DNA of 64,000 nt, taken from Desulfurococcaceae archaeon (GTDB taxonomy: Archaea; Thermoproteota; Thermoprotei_A; Sulfolobales; Desulfurococcaceae). Positions 53,427 to 61,770 of the stretch are shown piece by piece. The DNA is taken from NCBI GenBank assembly GCA_023269825.1, contig JAGDWI010000001.1:802492-866491 (forward strand). Reading direction: 5' to 3'. The translations under genes and the position numbers were made by a program. Position 1 is the stretch's first letter; every line of letters starts with the position of its first letter. Below the pieces are notes generated by a model, which made no database searches, had not been told where the DNA came from, and worked only from the letters and a program-made list of their open reading frames with translations.

Positions 53427-54719
53427 TTATGGAGTAATCCTCGTTCTATCTCTAACAAACATTATCGCCTCCCTAATGTTCTCCAAGTTAAGCATTTTCA
53501 TGATTAATCTTTCCACACCTAAACCGAATCCACCGTGAGGAGGCATACCGTATTTAAACGCCTCCAAGTAAAACTCGAAGTCAGCTGGATTTAATCCTTT
53601 CTCTCTCAGGGCTTCCACTAATTTATCATATCTATGTTCTCTCTGCCCCCCACTCGCTATTTCGAGTCCTTTATAATCAAAGTCGAATTTCCTTGTGTAT
53701 ACTTTATCTTCTTCTCTCATGTAGTAGAAAGCCGTTGAAGTCCACGGGAATCCAACTATGAAGTATAGATCGTGTTTTTTCTCGGCCATTATTTCACCGA
53801 GTTTCTTCTCGGCAGCGTCACTTAGATCTTCTACCTCGCTTACCTCGATTCCTTCGCTCCTCAAAATGTCCACTGCTTCAGTGAACTTCAGTCTCCTAAA
53901 TGGTGGAGTTAACTTTGGTAAATTTACGCCAAGTATTTCTAGTTCATCCTTGTAATTGATTCTAACAAAATCCACTATGTACGAAACGAGGTTTTCCGCT
54001 GTTTGCATAACGTCTTCTACTCCGTTAATGAAGCCTTGTTCAATATCTATTCCCCATGATTCATTGAGGTGCCTTGTTGTATTAAATTTCTCAGCCCTGA
54101 AGTAAGGCGTTATCTCGTACACTCTCTCAAAACTCGATATTAGCATTTGCTTGTATAGTTGGGGGCTTTGACTCAAGTAAGCTTCTCTCTCAAAGTATTG
54201 CACTTTAAATAATGTTGCACCTCCCTCAGCACCTGCTGCAACAATTTTAGGTGTTTGAACCTCTACGAACCCGTTTTTCTCAAGGTATTCTCGAGCTGCT
54301 TTCAATACACCTGTTCTTATTTTAAATATAGCTTTCTCCACAGGGTTCCTAGCAAGCAACCACCTATACTTTATCCTAGTCTCGAGTAATGCTGGAACTT
54401 TACCCGCTATATCAACAGGAAGATGCTCAATTGGTTTAGCATAAACTTCTATTCTAGTCGCAACGTATTCAATGCCCCTTTTACTTCTCTGCTCTGATGC
54501 GAGTTCACCCTCGAAACATATCGCGGAACCTATATCCAATGGTTCAGCTACAGCGTAGAGTTCTCGATCTCTATCCTCCTTTAAAGCTAGAACATATGGC
54601 TTAGAGTTATTACCGCAGACCTCCACAATTAAAACTTTTCCAACTCTCGCTTTCCTAATAATCCATCCACACAGCTTAGCCAAGGCTAATACACCTGTGT
54701 TCAATCCTCGTTTAATCAA
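53427..54719 (-). CDS. aspS: Aspartyl-tRNA synthetase (archaeal type)
   Basis: 430 residues. N-terminal OB-fold anticodon domain, then class II core: motif 1 EYLEKNGFVEVQTPKI, the flipping loop region AEGGATLFKVQYFEREAYLSQSPQ in two blocks, motif 2 FRAEKFNTTRHLNE and motif 3 GGFGLGVERLIM. Attaches Asp to tRNA-Asp. The residues that separate Asp-only from Asp/Asn (non-discriminating) enzymes are in the OB fold (GWIIRKAR region) and are not decisive by eye. ATG start 54719. Confidence 0.92.
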   Translation of the reverse strand: MIKRGLNTGVLALAKLCGWIIRKARVGKVLIVEVCGNNSKPYVLALKEDRDRELYAVAEPLDIGSAICFEGELASEQRSKRGIEYVATRIEVYAKPIEHLPVDIAGKVPALLETRIKYRWLLARNPVEKAIFKIRTGVLKAAREYLEKNGFVEVQTPKIVAAGAEGGATLFKVQYFEREAYLSQSPQLYKQMLISSFERVYEITPYFRAEKFNTTRHLNESWGIDIEQGFINGVEDVMQTAENLVSYIVDFVRINYKDELEILGVNLPKLTPPFRRLKFTEAVDILRSEGIEVSEVEDLSDAAEKKLGEIMAEKKHDLYFIVGFPWTSTAFYYMREEDKVYTRKFDFDYKGLEIASGGQREHRYDKLVEALREKGLNPADFEFYLEAFKYGMPPHGGFGLGVERLIMKMLNLENIREAIMFVRDRTRITP

Positions 54720-55054
54720 TATTCAACCATATAAATAGATGCAATAAGCAAAATCCATATACTCAGAGATATAACTTAACTTGAAACAACATTAGAGTAC
54801 CTGCCTGGTTGTGAATTCTATTTGAAAACACTGACATAAAGCTGAATCAGATTCATATCTCAGGTAATTAACCATATCCTTGATCTTTTTTATTCTTTGC
54901 ATATCAATGAACAAAGGGTAGCCAGCAGTCTCGCACGAAAAAACACAGTAAAATAAAGGGAGATGGCGGGGCCCGCCTAGCGGCGGGACTAATAGCGGGG
55001 GGTGGATTTTCCTGGGGGATGCCCGCCCCAGGGGATTACTTTAATATAAATAGC

Positions 55055-55062
55055 CTTATAAG
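55055..55062 (-). promoter_or_regulatory. Candidate TATA box inside the T-loop interruption (3' part of initiator tRNA)
   Basis: Minus-strand GAAAAG-CTTATAAG has the same BRE-TATA form as the box before the 5' part. A start about 25 nt downstream, near 55034, would give a leader AATCCCCTGGGGCGGGC... that pairs with the trailer of the 5' part. Its presence is the main argument that the 3' part is transcribed on its own. Confidence 0.5.
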
Positions 55063-55157
55063 CTTTTCAACGCATTGGTGAGAGCTAATCACGCGTTGGA
55101 GTTGTTCATTAATACTAAGACGTTTTATCTGGGGAACTCGTTACGACTAAATCTCAG

Positions 55158-55178
55158 TTGTAAAAATAGAAGGAAGGA
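55158..55178 (-). terminator. T-rich terminator-like tract after the tRNA 5' part
   Basis: Immediately after the pairing trailer of the tRNA 5' part, the minus strand reads TTCCTTCTATTTTT. Archaeal terminators are T-rich tracts. Together with the internal TATA box at 55055, this suggests that transcription of the 5' part may stop before the 3' part. Not proven. Confidence 0.4.
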
Positions 55179-55375
55179 GCGGGCATCCCCCACTTTGAAC
55201 CACCGACCTCGGGTTCTCCGAGACGGTTTAAACCCGTTCTCTGTGACTCCGAGGGCCCGGCAGCCCTCTTATGAGCTTCGCGGGAGTAGCCTTTGCGGCG
55301 TGCTCCTCCCGCGGGCTACCAGGCTGCCCTACCCCGCTGTTTTGCCCCGCCGTTTTGTTTTTGTGTATTTTGTGG

Positions 55376-55383
55376 TTTATAAA
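55376..55383 (-). promoter_or_regulatory. TATA box of initiator tRNA 5' part
   Basis: On the minus strand GAAAACC-TTTATAAA fits BRE plus TATA. The box is 24-25 nt upstream of the GC-rich leader GGCGGGGC, which starts at about 55351, so transcription probably begins at that leader. Confidence 0.7.
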
Positions 55384-55427
55384 GGTTTTCGCGGTGGTGT
55401 TTCTACTCTTTATTTGCATTATTCTAT

Positions 55428-56363
55428 TTATTTGAGTAGTTCTTTCTGCTTAAAGTACTGTACGAGTTTCTCAGCGATCTGTACTCCTGCTCTTTCCTGT
55501 GCTTCATGCGTGCTTGCCCCTATGTGTGGTGTTAATACAACATTGTCTAGTTTAGTTAATGGGTGATCTCTGGGTAGTGGTTCTTCCTCGTAGACATCTA
55601 ATCCAGCGCCCGCTATCCAACCCTCCTTCAGGGCTTTAACTAACGCGTTTGTATCTATTACTGCTCCCCTCGAAGTATTAATTAATATGGCGTTTCTCTT
55701 CATGAGTCTTAGTTTCTCCTCGTTGATCATGTGTCTAGTTTCGTTTGTGAGCGAGACGTGTATGGTTACAACATCCGCTGTTTTCAGTAATTCATCTAGT
55801 GGTAGATACTTAGCATCTAGTTCTTCTTCTAGCCACGGTTTCCGAGTAGTACTATAATACACTATTCCCATGTTTAAACCATGTTTAGCTATTCTAGCAA
55901 CAGATGCACCTATTCTACCCGCACCAATAACTCCTAGAACTTTACCACTTAGCTCGAATCCTTCTCCATGCTTCTTGGGCCACGCCCCCCGCCGCATTTC
56001 TCTATCACAGAAAGCTATTTTCCTAGCAACAGCAATCATTAAACCTATAGTTAACTCAGCAACGCTGACAGTAGTGGCTTCAGGGACTGTTATTACTTCA
56101 ATGCCGCGGGATCTAGCTGCTTCAACATCAATGTTATCCACGCCGACACCGGCTCTTGCTATAACTAGGAGTTTATCAGCTGACTCTATTACTTTCCTAG
56201 TAACAAGGGGTTTACTTCTCACGATGAGCCCATGGTATCCTTTAATTAACTCAGCTAGTTCATCCTCGCTTGGTTCATCAACCATGGAGACCTCTAAACC
56301 ATTACTTTTTAGTAACTCAACTCCTTTTTCATGGATTCTGCTTGCAATTAGTACTTTAACCAT
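55428..56363 (-). CDS. serA: D-3-phosphoglycerate dehydrogenase (short, no ACT domain)
   Basis: About 311 residues of the D-isomer-specific 2-hydroxyacid dehydrogenases: substrate loop GLIVRSKPLVT, NAD motif GKVLGVIGAGRIGASVA, catalytic Arg in INTSRGAVID, Glu and the C-terminal HIGASTHEAQERAG with catalytic His. That last motif is typical of SerA. The C-terminal ACT/regulatory domain is lacking. Converts 3-phosphoglycerate to phosphohydroxypyruvate. I start at ATG 56363, which follows GGGGGAT; the frame opens at 56393. The class V aminotransferase at 58672 could carry out the next step. Confidence 0.88.
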   Translation of the reverse strand: MVKVLIASRIHEKGVELLKSNGLEVSMVDEPSEDELAELIKGYHGLIVRSKPLVTRKVIESADKLLVIARAGVGVDNIDVEAARSRGIEVITVPEATTVSVAELTIGLMIAVARKIAFCDREMRRGAWPKKHGEGFELSGKVLGVIGAGRIGASVARIAKHGLNMGIVYYSTTRKPWLEEELDAKYLPLDELLKTADVVTIHVSLTNETRHMINEEKLRLMKRNAILINTSRGAVIDTNALVKALKEGWIAGAGLDVYEEEPLPRDHPLTKLDNVVLTPHIGASTHEAQERAGVQIAEKLVQYFKQKELLK

Positions 56364-56615
56364 AGGTAATCCCCCTTGTGAGCATGTTATCATCTAAGAA
56401 ATCATTAAGTATCGAGAAGTAAAATCCTTACATGAATACTAAATGAACAAGAGTTAGTGAACTTAATAATGTTTTAAACAATTAGCTGGAAAACGCGAAT
56501 CGCATTAGATAACCATGAAACAAATATGTTAATTAATGTGTTCTAAACTACGCAACCATTTGTATTGTAAACTACGATTAAATAGTAAGCAATGTTTCTC
56601 ATTAATGGTGGAAGA

Positions 56616-58583
56616 ATGGAAAGTACTTTAATCGGTTGCCCAAGAGACTGCTATGATACTTGCGCGCTGAGAGTATACGTTAGTGATAATAGAATCACTA
56701 AGATTGAAGCAGCAGATAATTGGTATACGGGGGGAATCCTATGTCCTAGAGCAGCGAGAGACATTGAAAGAGTATATTCACCTCGTAGAGTTCTCTACCC
56801 TTTTATTAGGGTTAATAATGGAGTATTCAGGAGAATAGACTGGGATCAAGCCCTGGAAATACTAGTATCCAAGCTACGCGAGGTTTTAGAGATTCACGGC
56901 CCGGAGAAAGCTCTATTCTTAGAGTACGCTGGGAACAGGGGCATTATTACTAGATATGCTAGTAGGAGGTTATGGAATTTCCTGGGAGTTACGCAAACTG
57001 ATGGAAGTATATGTGATCACAATGGAAGTATGGCTCTTAGATACACCTACGGATCAACCTACGGTGCTTTTCCAAGAGATATAGATGAGTCGAAAATGAT
57101 TATTGCGTGGGGATTCAACCCAGCGGTAAGCGCTATTCACTTATGGAGGAGAGTCCTCGAGGTTAAGGAGAAAGGAGGATTCATAGTAACCATTGATGTA
57201 AGGAGCACTGAGACAGCAAAGCAAAGCTCAGACTTCATTAAAGTTAAACCCGGAACCGATGGTTACTTAGCACTAGGTATCGCGAAGTACATAGTTGAGA
57301 AAGACTACGTGGATAAAGAGTTCATCAGTAAATACACATATGGATTCAATGAACTTGTTAAACGCCTTGAAAAATACGATTTAAATATCATAGAAGAAAT
57401 CACAGGTGTCCCTAAAACTAAAATAATTGATTTAGCTGATAGAATGCATTCCAATAAACCCTTCACCATACTCATAGGTTACGGGCTCCAGAGAAGATAT
57501 GGCGGTGGAGAAATAGTTAGATTGATATCAATAATCCCTGCATTACTTGGATTACACAGAGCATTCTTCTATAGTAACACTGATGGGTTACCAATAAACT
57601 TAGCGGAAGTAGATGGAAGTTTAGCGTGGAATCCTAGAAAAATTATCAGCATGGAGAAAGTTGGCGTAGAGCTTGCTAATGGAAACTATAAGTTCGTATA
57701 TATACATCTACATAATCCAGTTGCAACTCTACCAAACGCTGGCAAAGTCGTTGAAGGACTGAGAAGAAACGATGTATTCGTTGTTGTCCATGAGACACAT
57801 TGGAGTGATACAGCTAAATTAGCTGACTTAGTTCTACCAGCACCAACCTTCTATGAAAAATTCGACGTTGTTTTCAGTTATACACACAACATTGTTTACT
57901 TAAATAAACCCGCTATAGATCCACTTGGAGAATCCATTGGGGAATATCAGTTGATGTGTGAATTAACTAAGAGAATGGTGCCAAGCAAGTATAGTGATCT
58001 TTGCCTAGAACCAATTCATTTGCTTAAAGTAGCTCTTGGAAATAAAAACCTGGATGAACTACTTAGGAAAGGGTTCATAGAGCTTAAACCAAAACCCAAG
58101 AGTATTTACCAAACTCCATCTGGAAAAATAGAGTTCCATTGTTCATTGAGTAAGTGGTGTAGAGAGCTAAATTTACCAATGCGAGAGGGTATAGGTGGAA
58201 ACAGCGAACTCGTACTAGTAACATCAGCGCATCCACTCTACATACATACGCAGTTCGAAGACGTCTATGGATCCATTAAGGGCGAGTTACACGTTAATCC
58301 AGATGATGCACGCAATCTCGATTTATCAACAGGTGATCTCGTTGAAGTATACAATGATAAAGGTAAAGTTGTAATGAGAGCCATAATAGACCCCGGTCTT
58401 TCCAAAGGAGTTGCATGGGCGCCGAGACAGGCACTCACATATAGTGGTGAAAGAATCAACATTCTGCTCAACGATGATGTAGATAAATATGGAGGAGCGG
58501 TTTTAAACTCGACACTCATTAAAATAAGGAAAATTCATTCTCCTCAGGAATACTTGAGAGAGGAGAACACTATTTTTAAATAA
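56616..58583 (+). CDS. Molybdopterin oxidoreductase (DMSO reductase family)
   Basis: About 655 residues. N-terminal Fe-S ligands CPRDCYDTC...LCPRA, then the molybdopterin-binding core (GSICDHNGS, GFNPAVSAIHLWRR, VIDVRSTETA-like IDVRSTETAKQSSDF, KPGTDGYLALG), HNPVAT, and a C-terminal dinucleotide-binding domain (SAHPLYIHTQFED, HVNPDDARNLDLSTGDLVEV). The family includes formate dehydrogenases, nitrate, DMSO and arsenate/sulfur reductases; which one is not determinable, and no electron-transfer subunit or membrane anchor is adjacent. No Tat signal is apparent, so it is likely cytoplasmic. ATG 56616 follows GGTGG. Confidence 0.88.
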   Translation: MESTLIGCPRDCYDTCALRVYVSDNRITKIEAADNWYTGGILCPRAARDIERVYSPRRVLYPFIRVNNGVFRRIDWDQALEILVSKLREVLEIHGPEKALFLEYAGNRGIITRYASRRLWNFLGVTQTDGSICDHNGSMALRYTYGSTYGAFPRDIDESKMIIAWGFNPAVSAIHLWRRVLEVKEKGGFIVTIDVRSTETAKQSSDFIKVKPGTDGYLALGIAKYIVEKDYVDKEFISKYTYGFNELVKRLEKYDLNIIEEITGVPKTKIIDLADRMHSNKPFTILIGYGLQRRYGGGEIVRLISIIPALLGLHRAFFYSNTDGLPINLAEVDGSLAWNPRKIISMEKVGVELANGNYKFVYIHLHNPVATLPNAGKVVEGLRRNDVFVVVHETHWSDTAKLADLVLPAPTFYEKFDVVFSYTHNIVYLNKPAIDPLGESIGEYQLMCELTKRMVPSKYSDLCLEPIHLLKVALGNKNLDELLRKGFIELKPKPKSIYQTPSGKIEFHCSLSKWCRELNLPMREGIGGNSELVLVTSAHPLYIHTQFEDVYGSIKGELHVNPDDARNLDLSTGDLVEVYNDKGKVVMRAIIDPGLSKGVAWAPRQALTYSGERINILLNDDVDKYGGAVLNSTLIKIRKIHSPQEYLREENTIFK

Positions 58584-58671
58584 GCATCACTTGGTGAACT
58601 CTAATAATTCATACAATAAAGCGTTATTCATGGTGAGAGAAGACAAAGTATTAGAGTGAAAAATGCTTACT

Positions 58672-59823
58672 CTAAGATGCAGGTTTGTAACCTATGTTTA
58701 CTAGCACTTCTCTCAGCGCATCAAACAATAACTTGATATCATCATTCGTTATGTAACCCATGTGACCTATTCTGAAAGTAATGTCTTTGACTTTTCCGTA
58801 TCCCCTCGCGATTTCTATACCTCTCTTCCTTAATTCCTCGTAAATCACGGGTCCCTTCACGCCTGGTGGATTATAAACAACTGTTATTGTTGGACTATAG
58901 TAGCCGGGTTCAGCGAATAACTGTAATCCTAGCTCTATTACGCCTCTCCTTATTTTCTCCGCTCGCTCCGCGTACATCCTTAGCCACGCTTCTTTTCCAC
59001 CTATTTTTTCAACTATTCTCAACGCTGCGTTTAAACCAGCGATCTGTGGTATTGGAGGAGTAGTTGGAGTAGACCATTGTGTTTCAAGAAACTCCTTGAT
59101 TTCAAGTAAATCAAAGTATAATCCTCTATCCGGTATTTTCTTAGCTTTCTCGAATACTTCTTCGCTAACGGCAGCCATAGCTAAACCAGGTGGAACACCG
59201 AACGCTTTCTGACTACTAGCGAAAACCAAGTCTAACCCCCAATCATCTACTTTTAACTCAGCTGCACCCATAGCGGAAACCGCGTCAACAAATACTAGTT
59301 TTCCATGCTCTTTTGCAACTTTTGCGAGTTCTTTAAGTGGATTTAGTACACCTGTGCTCGTCTCATTATATGTTATTGTAACAGCTTCCACGTCCGGGTT
59401 TTTCCTTAAAGCCTCATCTAGTTCAAATGGTAGAACAGGTTTACCCAGAGGTTTCTCTAATACTATGGGAATTCTCCCATTTCGTTCAACTGCTTCCTTG
59501 TACCGGTGCCCAAATTCACCTATAACTGTGACTAATACTTTGCCCCTGGGAGAAACAGCATTTCTAATACTCGCCTCCATGAAGCCAGTGCCGCTCGCAG
59601 GTATCAGTAAAACCGTTGTTTTTCTCGCTTCGAGGAACTCAGCGAGTTTTTTAACAGTGTCCTTGTGTAATTCACGGTACTCGGATGAACGGTGACTAAG
59701 CATCTGTATCTTCATTACCTCTAATACCTCTGGGAAACATGACACAGGCCCCGCGGTGAATAGTTTTAGTGGACGAGGCCACAGCATTTTCTCTATTTCC
59801 TTCACTACATCAGGGTAATTCAT
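58672..59823 (-). CDS. Class V aminotransferase (alanine/serine-glyoxylate or phosphoserine-like)
   Basis: 383 residues. N-terminal FTAGPVSCFPEVLE with the small-residue GP signature, HRSSEYRE, the PLP Lys in SSQKAFGVPPG, and C-terminal RIGHMGY that recognises the carboxylate. The family is usually serine- or alanine-glyoxylate transaminase; in archaea lacking SerC a member of this group may act with SerA in serine synthesis. Neighbouring serA (55428) supports that, but serA lies beyond an unrelated oxidoreductase gene, so the link is inference. Confidence 0.85.
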   Translation of the reverse strand: MNYPDVVKEIEKMLWPRPLKLFTAGPVSCFPEVLEVMKIQMLSHRSSEYRELHKDTVKKLAEFLEARKTTVLLIPASGTGFMEASIRNAVSPRGKVLVTVIGEFGHRYKEAVERNGRIPIVLEKPLGKPVLPFELDEALRKNPDVEAVTITYNETSTGVLNPLKELAKVAKEHGKLVFVDAVSAMGAAELKVDDWGLDLVFASSQKAFGVPPGLAMAAVSEEVFEKAKKIPDRGLYFDLLEIKEFLETQWSTPTTPPIPQIAGLNAALRIVEKIGGKEAWLRMYAERAEKIRRGVIELGLQLFAEPGYYSPTITVVYNPPGVKGPVIYEELRKRGIEIARGYGKVKDITFRIGHMGYITNDDIKLLFDALREVLVNIGYKPAS

Positions 59824-60066
59824 GTTTACACCGATACAATGATAATTAGGAAAGGAGTTTATATTGATGGAACCAATGCATAGTTAACCCAGCGGTCCCC
59901 GTCGCTCCACCTTACATCATGTTTCAGCACGTTCCTGCTAGGTCATCCCATCTCACATATGATTTTTTACACTCTAATATTATTTTGGTTTACGAAGTGA
60001 AACACACATGGGGTTCAAGAAGAGTAGTTTCATTAGATCCAATGGAGTTTAGCGGGTGTAAAATCA

Positions 60067-60419
60067 TGAAGATATACGTGAAGCTACGTAATGGTGAATG
60101 GATGCTTATAACTAGGAAAATAGAGCAAACAACTATCACAAAGAATAGGCGTACAACTAGGTACATATTAGCTGGTGAGACAGCGTCATCTGTTCCTTCC
60201 CTGGGTAAAAGCGACTCGTTAAGGGTTCCTGGAGGCATTGTTAACAAAGTTATCTCGAAACTATTAGACGTTAACGGTGAAGATGCTATCATTATTGAAC
60301 CGCTTAACAAGGAGTACTATGTTATCAAAGTACCGAGAAACAACCGCGAAGTCGTTGAAAAAATACTCAGCGAACTAGCATCTAGGAGAAATAGAAAAAC
60401 TACTGAGATACCCGAGTAA
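60067..60419 (+). CDS. Protein of unknown function
   Basis: About 117 residues from ATG 60067 (preceded by GCGGGTG). Upstream in the same frame lies poorly coding sequence to 59919 that I do not regard as translated. Composition is basic with several strands (IYVKLRNGEWMLITRKI, YYVIKVPRN) and helices near the end; no motif. Convergent with the zinc-ribbon gene, overlapping its 3' end by about 20 bp. The preceding region 59883-59975 is unusually GC-rich on both sides of the presumed promoter. Confidence 0.45.
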
Positions 60420-60603
60420 ACTTCTTGATTACTACTCCTTGCTCATCACGCTGTAATTCCAGTTTCTCCAAGTCTCTTCTATAACCGCACGTTGAACACT
60501 TGTAGTAGAGGGATACTTTAACTAAGTTACCTATTTTCTCTGATTCATATACAAGCGACATCACTGTGCCATCCTTCGGGCAGTTAAAAGTTTTCCCGCT
60601 CAC
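60400..60603 (-). CDS. Small zinc-ribbon-like protein
   Basis: Sixty-seven residues: FNCPKDGTVM near the start and YYKCSTCGYR near residue 35, i.e. a C-x2-D then C-x2-C arrangement, resembling the zinc ribbon of RNA polymerase subunit M/TFS-type proteins, but with Asp in place of one Cys. The remainder is charged. Possibly a transcription- or translation-related zinc ribbon; the assignment is not firm. Convergent with the gene above. Confidence 0.6.
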   Translation of the reverse strand: MSGKTFNCPKDGTVMSLVYESEKIGNLVKVSLYYKCSTCGYRRDLEKLELQRDEQGVVIKKFTRVSQ

Positions 60604-60660
60604 TTTACCATCCCTAATGTTTTCCTTTTTATCTTAGGAATATACTAGTTTAAATACAGG

Positions 60661-61770
60661 GTGAAATACGTGTTAAATAAGTTGAAAGTTATCGCTGAAG
60701 AAGCTGGCTTAAATGTCTTGATTCTGAGTGCTCCAGATAATGTAGAGTATTTTACTGAAGTACCAACTCTCGCGGACGGTGTTGCATTATTAGTCTACGA
60801 GAAGAAGGAGGATAGTATTTCTCTCTATGTTCCACTACTTGAGTACTATAGATACCGGGATCATCTCCCTCAAACCGTTAACGTGTACGCTGTATCTAAG
60901 ACAACTAAACTAGTTGACGCCCCAGTGGTTGAACTAGATTGGGGCGAAATAGTTGGAAAATATAGGGAAAAAGAGAAAATAGGTTTCGATGCTTCTCATC
61001 CAAGCCCACTGCAGAAAACCATTTACAGCGTTATTGGAGAGAAAAGTGTTGACATATCCAACCATGTTTGGAGAACGAGAATGATTAAATCAAGTAAAGA
61101 AATAGAATCCATTCGCGAAGCAGTAAAAGTAACAGCTAGAGGTATTTTAGCTGTATACGCGGGTTTACGGGATGGAGTCGCTGAGACCTCTTTAACTGGT
61201 TTATTCGAGAAAACTGTTAGAGAAAACGGTGTAGAGAGATTAGCTTTTGATCCTATAATTGTGTTTAAACCCAATAACGCTTATCCTCACGCTCTACCAA
61301 GCAATAGGGTTCTGAGAAGCAGAGACCTCGTATTATTAGATGTAGGTGTTAAAGTGAATGGGAGATGCAGCGACATAACTAGGATGATCACGTGGGGGAA
61401 ACCAACTAAGGATGAGAAAAACAGCATTGAAGCAGTTGTTGAAGCGCTGGAAACAGCGATAGATGCCATCAAACCAGGAGTAAAAGCTGGAGACGTACAC
61501 GAGTCGGCTGTGAAAACACTTGATAAGTATGGTCTAAGAGATAGATTCATCCACGGTTTAGGACACGGCGTAGGAGTAGTTGTACATGAACCACCATACT
61601 TGAGAACAGGGAATAATACTACTCTAGAGCCCGGCATGGTTGTCACCGTTGAACCAGGAGTATATTTTCCCGGAAAATACGGGGTACGCGTCGAAGAATT
61701 AGTTGTTGTCACAAAGAAGGGCTGCAGAGTCTTGTCGAAAAATCTCGATAAAGTACTAAATGCACTATAA
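60661..61770 (+). CDS. M24-family Xaa-Pro aminopeptidase/dipeptidase
   Basis: 369 residues with the pita-bread metal ligands: LLDVGVK and SDITRM (two Asp), HGLGHGVGVVVHEPP (His), VVTVEPGVY (Glu) and VRVEELV (Glu), all in the C-terminal half; the N-terminal creatinase-like domain is intact. Cleaves N-terminal residues or dipeptides at Xaa-Pro bonds, a step in peptide use. GTG 60661 is given, but a TTTAAATA box lies only about 5-13 bp upstream, so a later start (GTG 60670 or TTG 60682) is possible. Ends convergently over the IMPase-like gene (6-bp overlap). Confidence 0.88.
   Translation: MKYVLNKLKVIAEEAGLNVLILSAPDNVEYFTEVPTLADGVALLVYEKKEDSISLYVPLLEYYRYRDHLPQTVNVYAVSKTTKLVDAPVVELDWGEIVGKYREKEKIGFDASHPSPLQKTIYSVIGEKSVDISNHVWRTRMIKSSKEIESIREAVKVTARGILAVYAGLRDGVAETSLTGLFEKTVRENGVERLAFDPIIVFKPNNAYPHALPSNRVLRSRDLVLLDVGVKVNGRCSDITRMITWGKPTKDEKNSIEAVVEALETAIDAIKPGVKAGDVHESAVKTLDKYGLRDRFIHGLGHGVGVVVHEPPYLRTGNNTTLEPGMVVTVEPGVYFPGKYGVRVEELVVVTKKGCRVLSKNLDKVLNAL

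Larger units (their letters stand above)
54993..55338 (-). tRNA. Initiator tRNA-Met(CAU) gene interrupted in anticodon region and split in T-loop
   Basis: Archaeal initiator features: acceptor AGCGGGG (55332-55338) pairs with CCCCGCT (54994-55000), giving A1:U72; D-arm GGGC AGCCTGGTA GCCC; CTCATAA anticodon loop; T-stem GGTGG/CCACC and discriminator A73 at 54993. About 30 nt separate CGGG from CTCATAA and about 60 nt separate CTCATAA from CCCGAGGTC, so two intron-like insertions interrupt the anticodon region; exact junctions are not clear by eye. A third break of 187 nt (55007-55193) lies between A59 and T60. There TTCA pairs with GGAA (one A.G), the bulges are AAG and AAT, and a 16-bp helix follows: canonical bulge-helix-bulge geometry yielding TTCAAAT. 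Each part has its own TATA box, so a split gene is plausible. This locus is the main content of 54720-55427; 54723-54955 shows nothing definite. Confidence 0.8.

Noticed and set aside
54957-55350. SRP RNA, RNase P RNA or 5S rRNA as explanation for the GC-rich stretch
   Set aside because: None of the conserved motifs of those RNAs is present, whereas all arms of an initiator tRNA can be placed.
55075-55566. Plus-strand open frame of 163 codons over the initiator tRNA locus
   Set aside because: It is an artefact of GC-rich RNA sequence and antisense serA; the tRNA elements on the minus strand explain the region.
59919-60066. N-terminal extension of the 60067-60419 protein
   Set aside because: The region has poor coding character, a GC-rich RNA-like stretch and an ATG at 60067 with better context; I do not regard it as translated.
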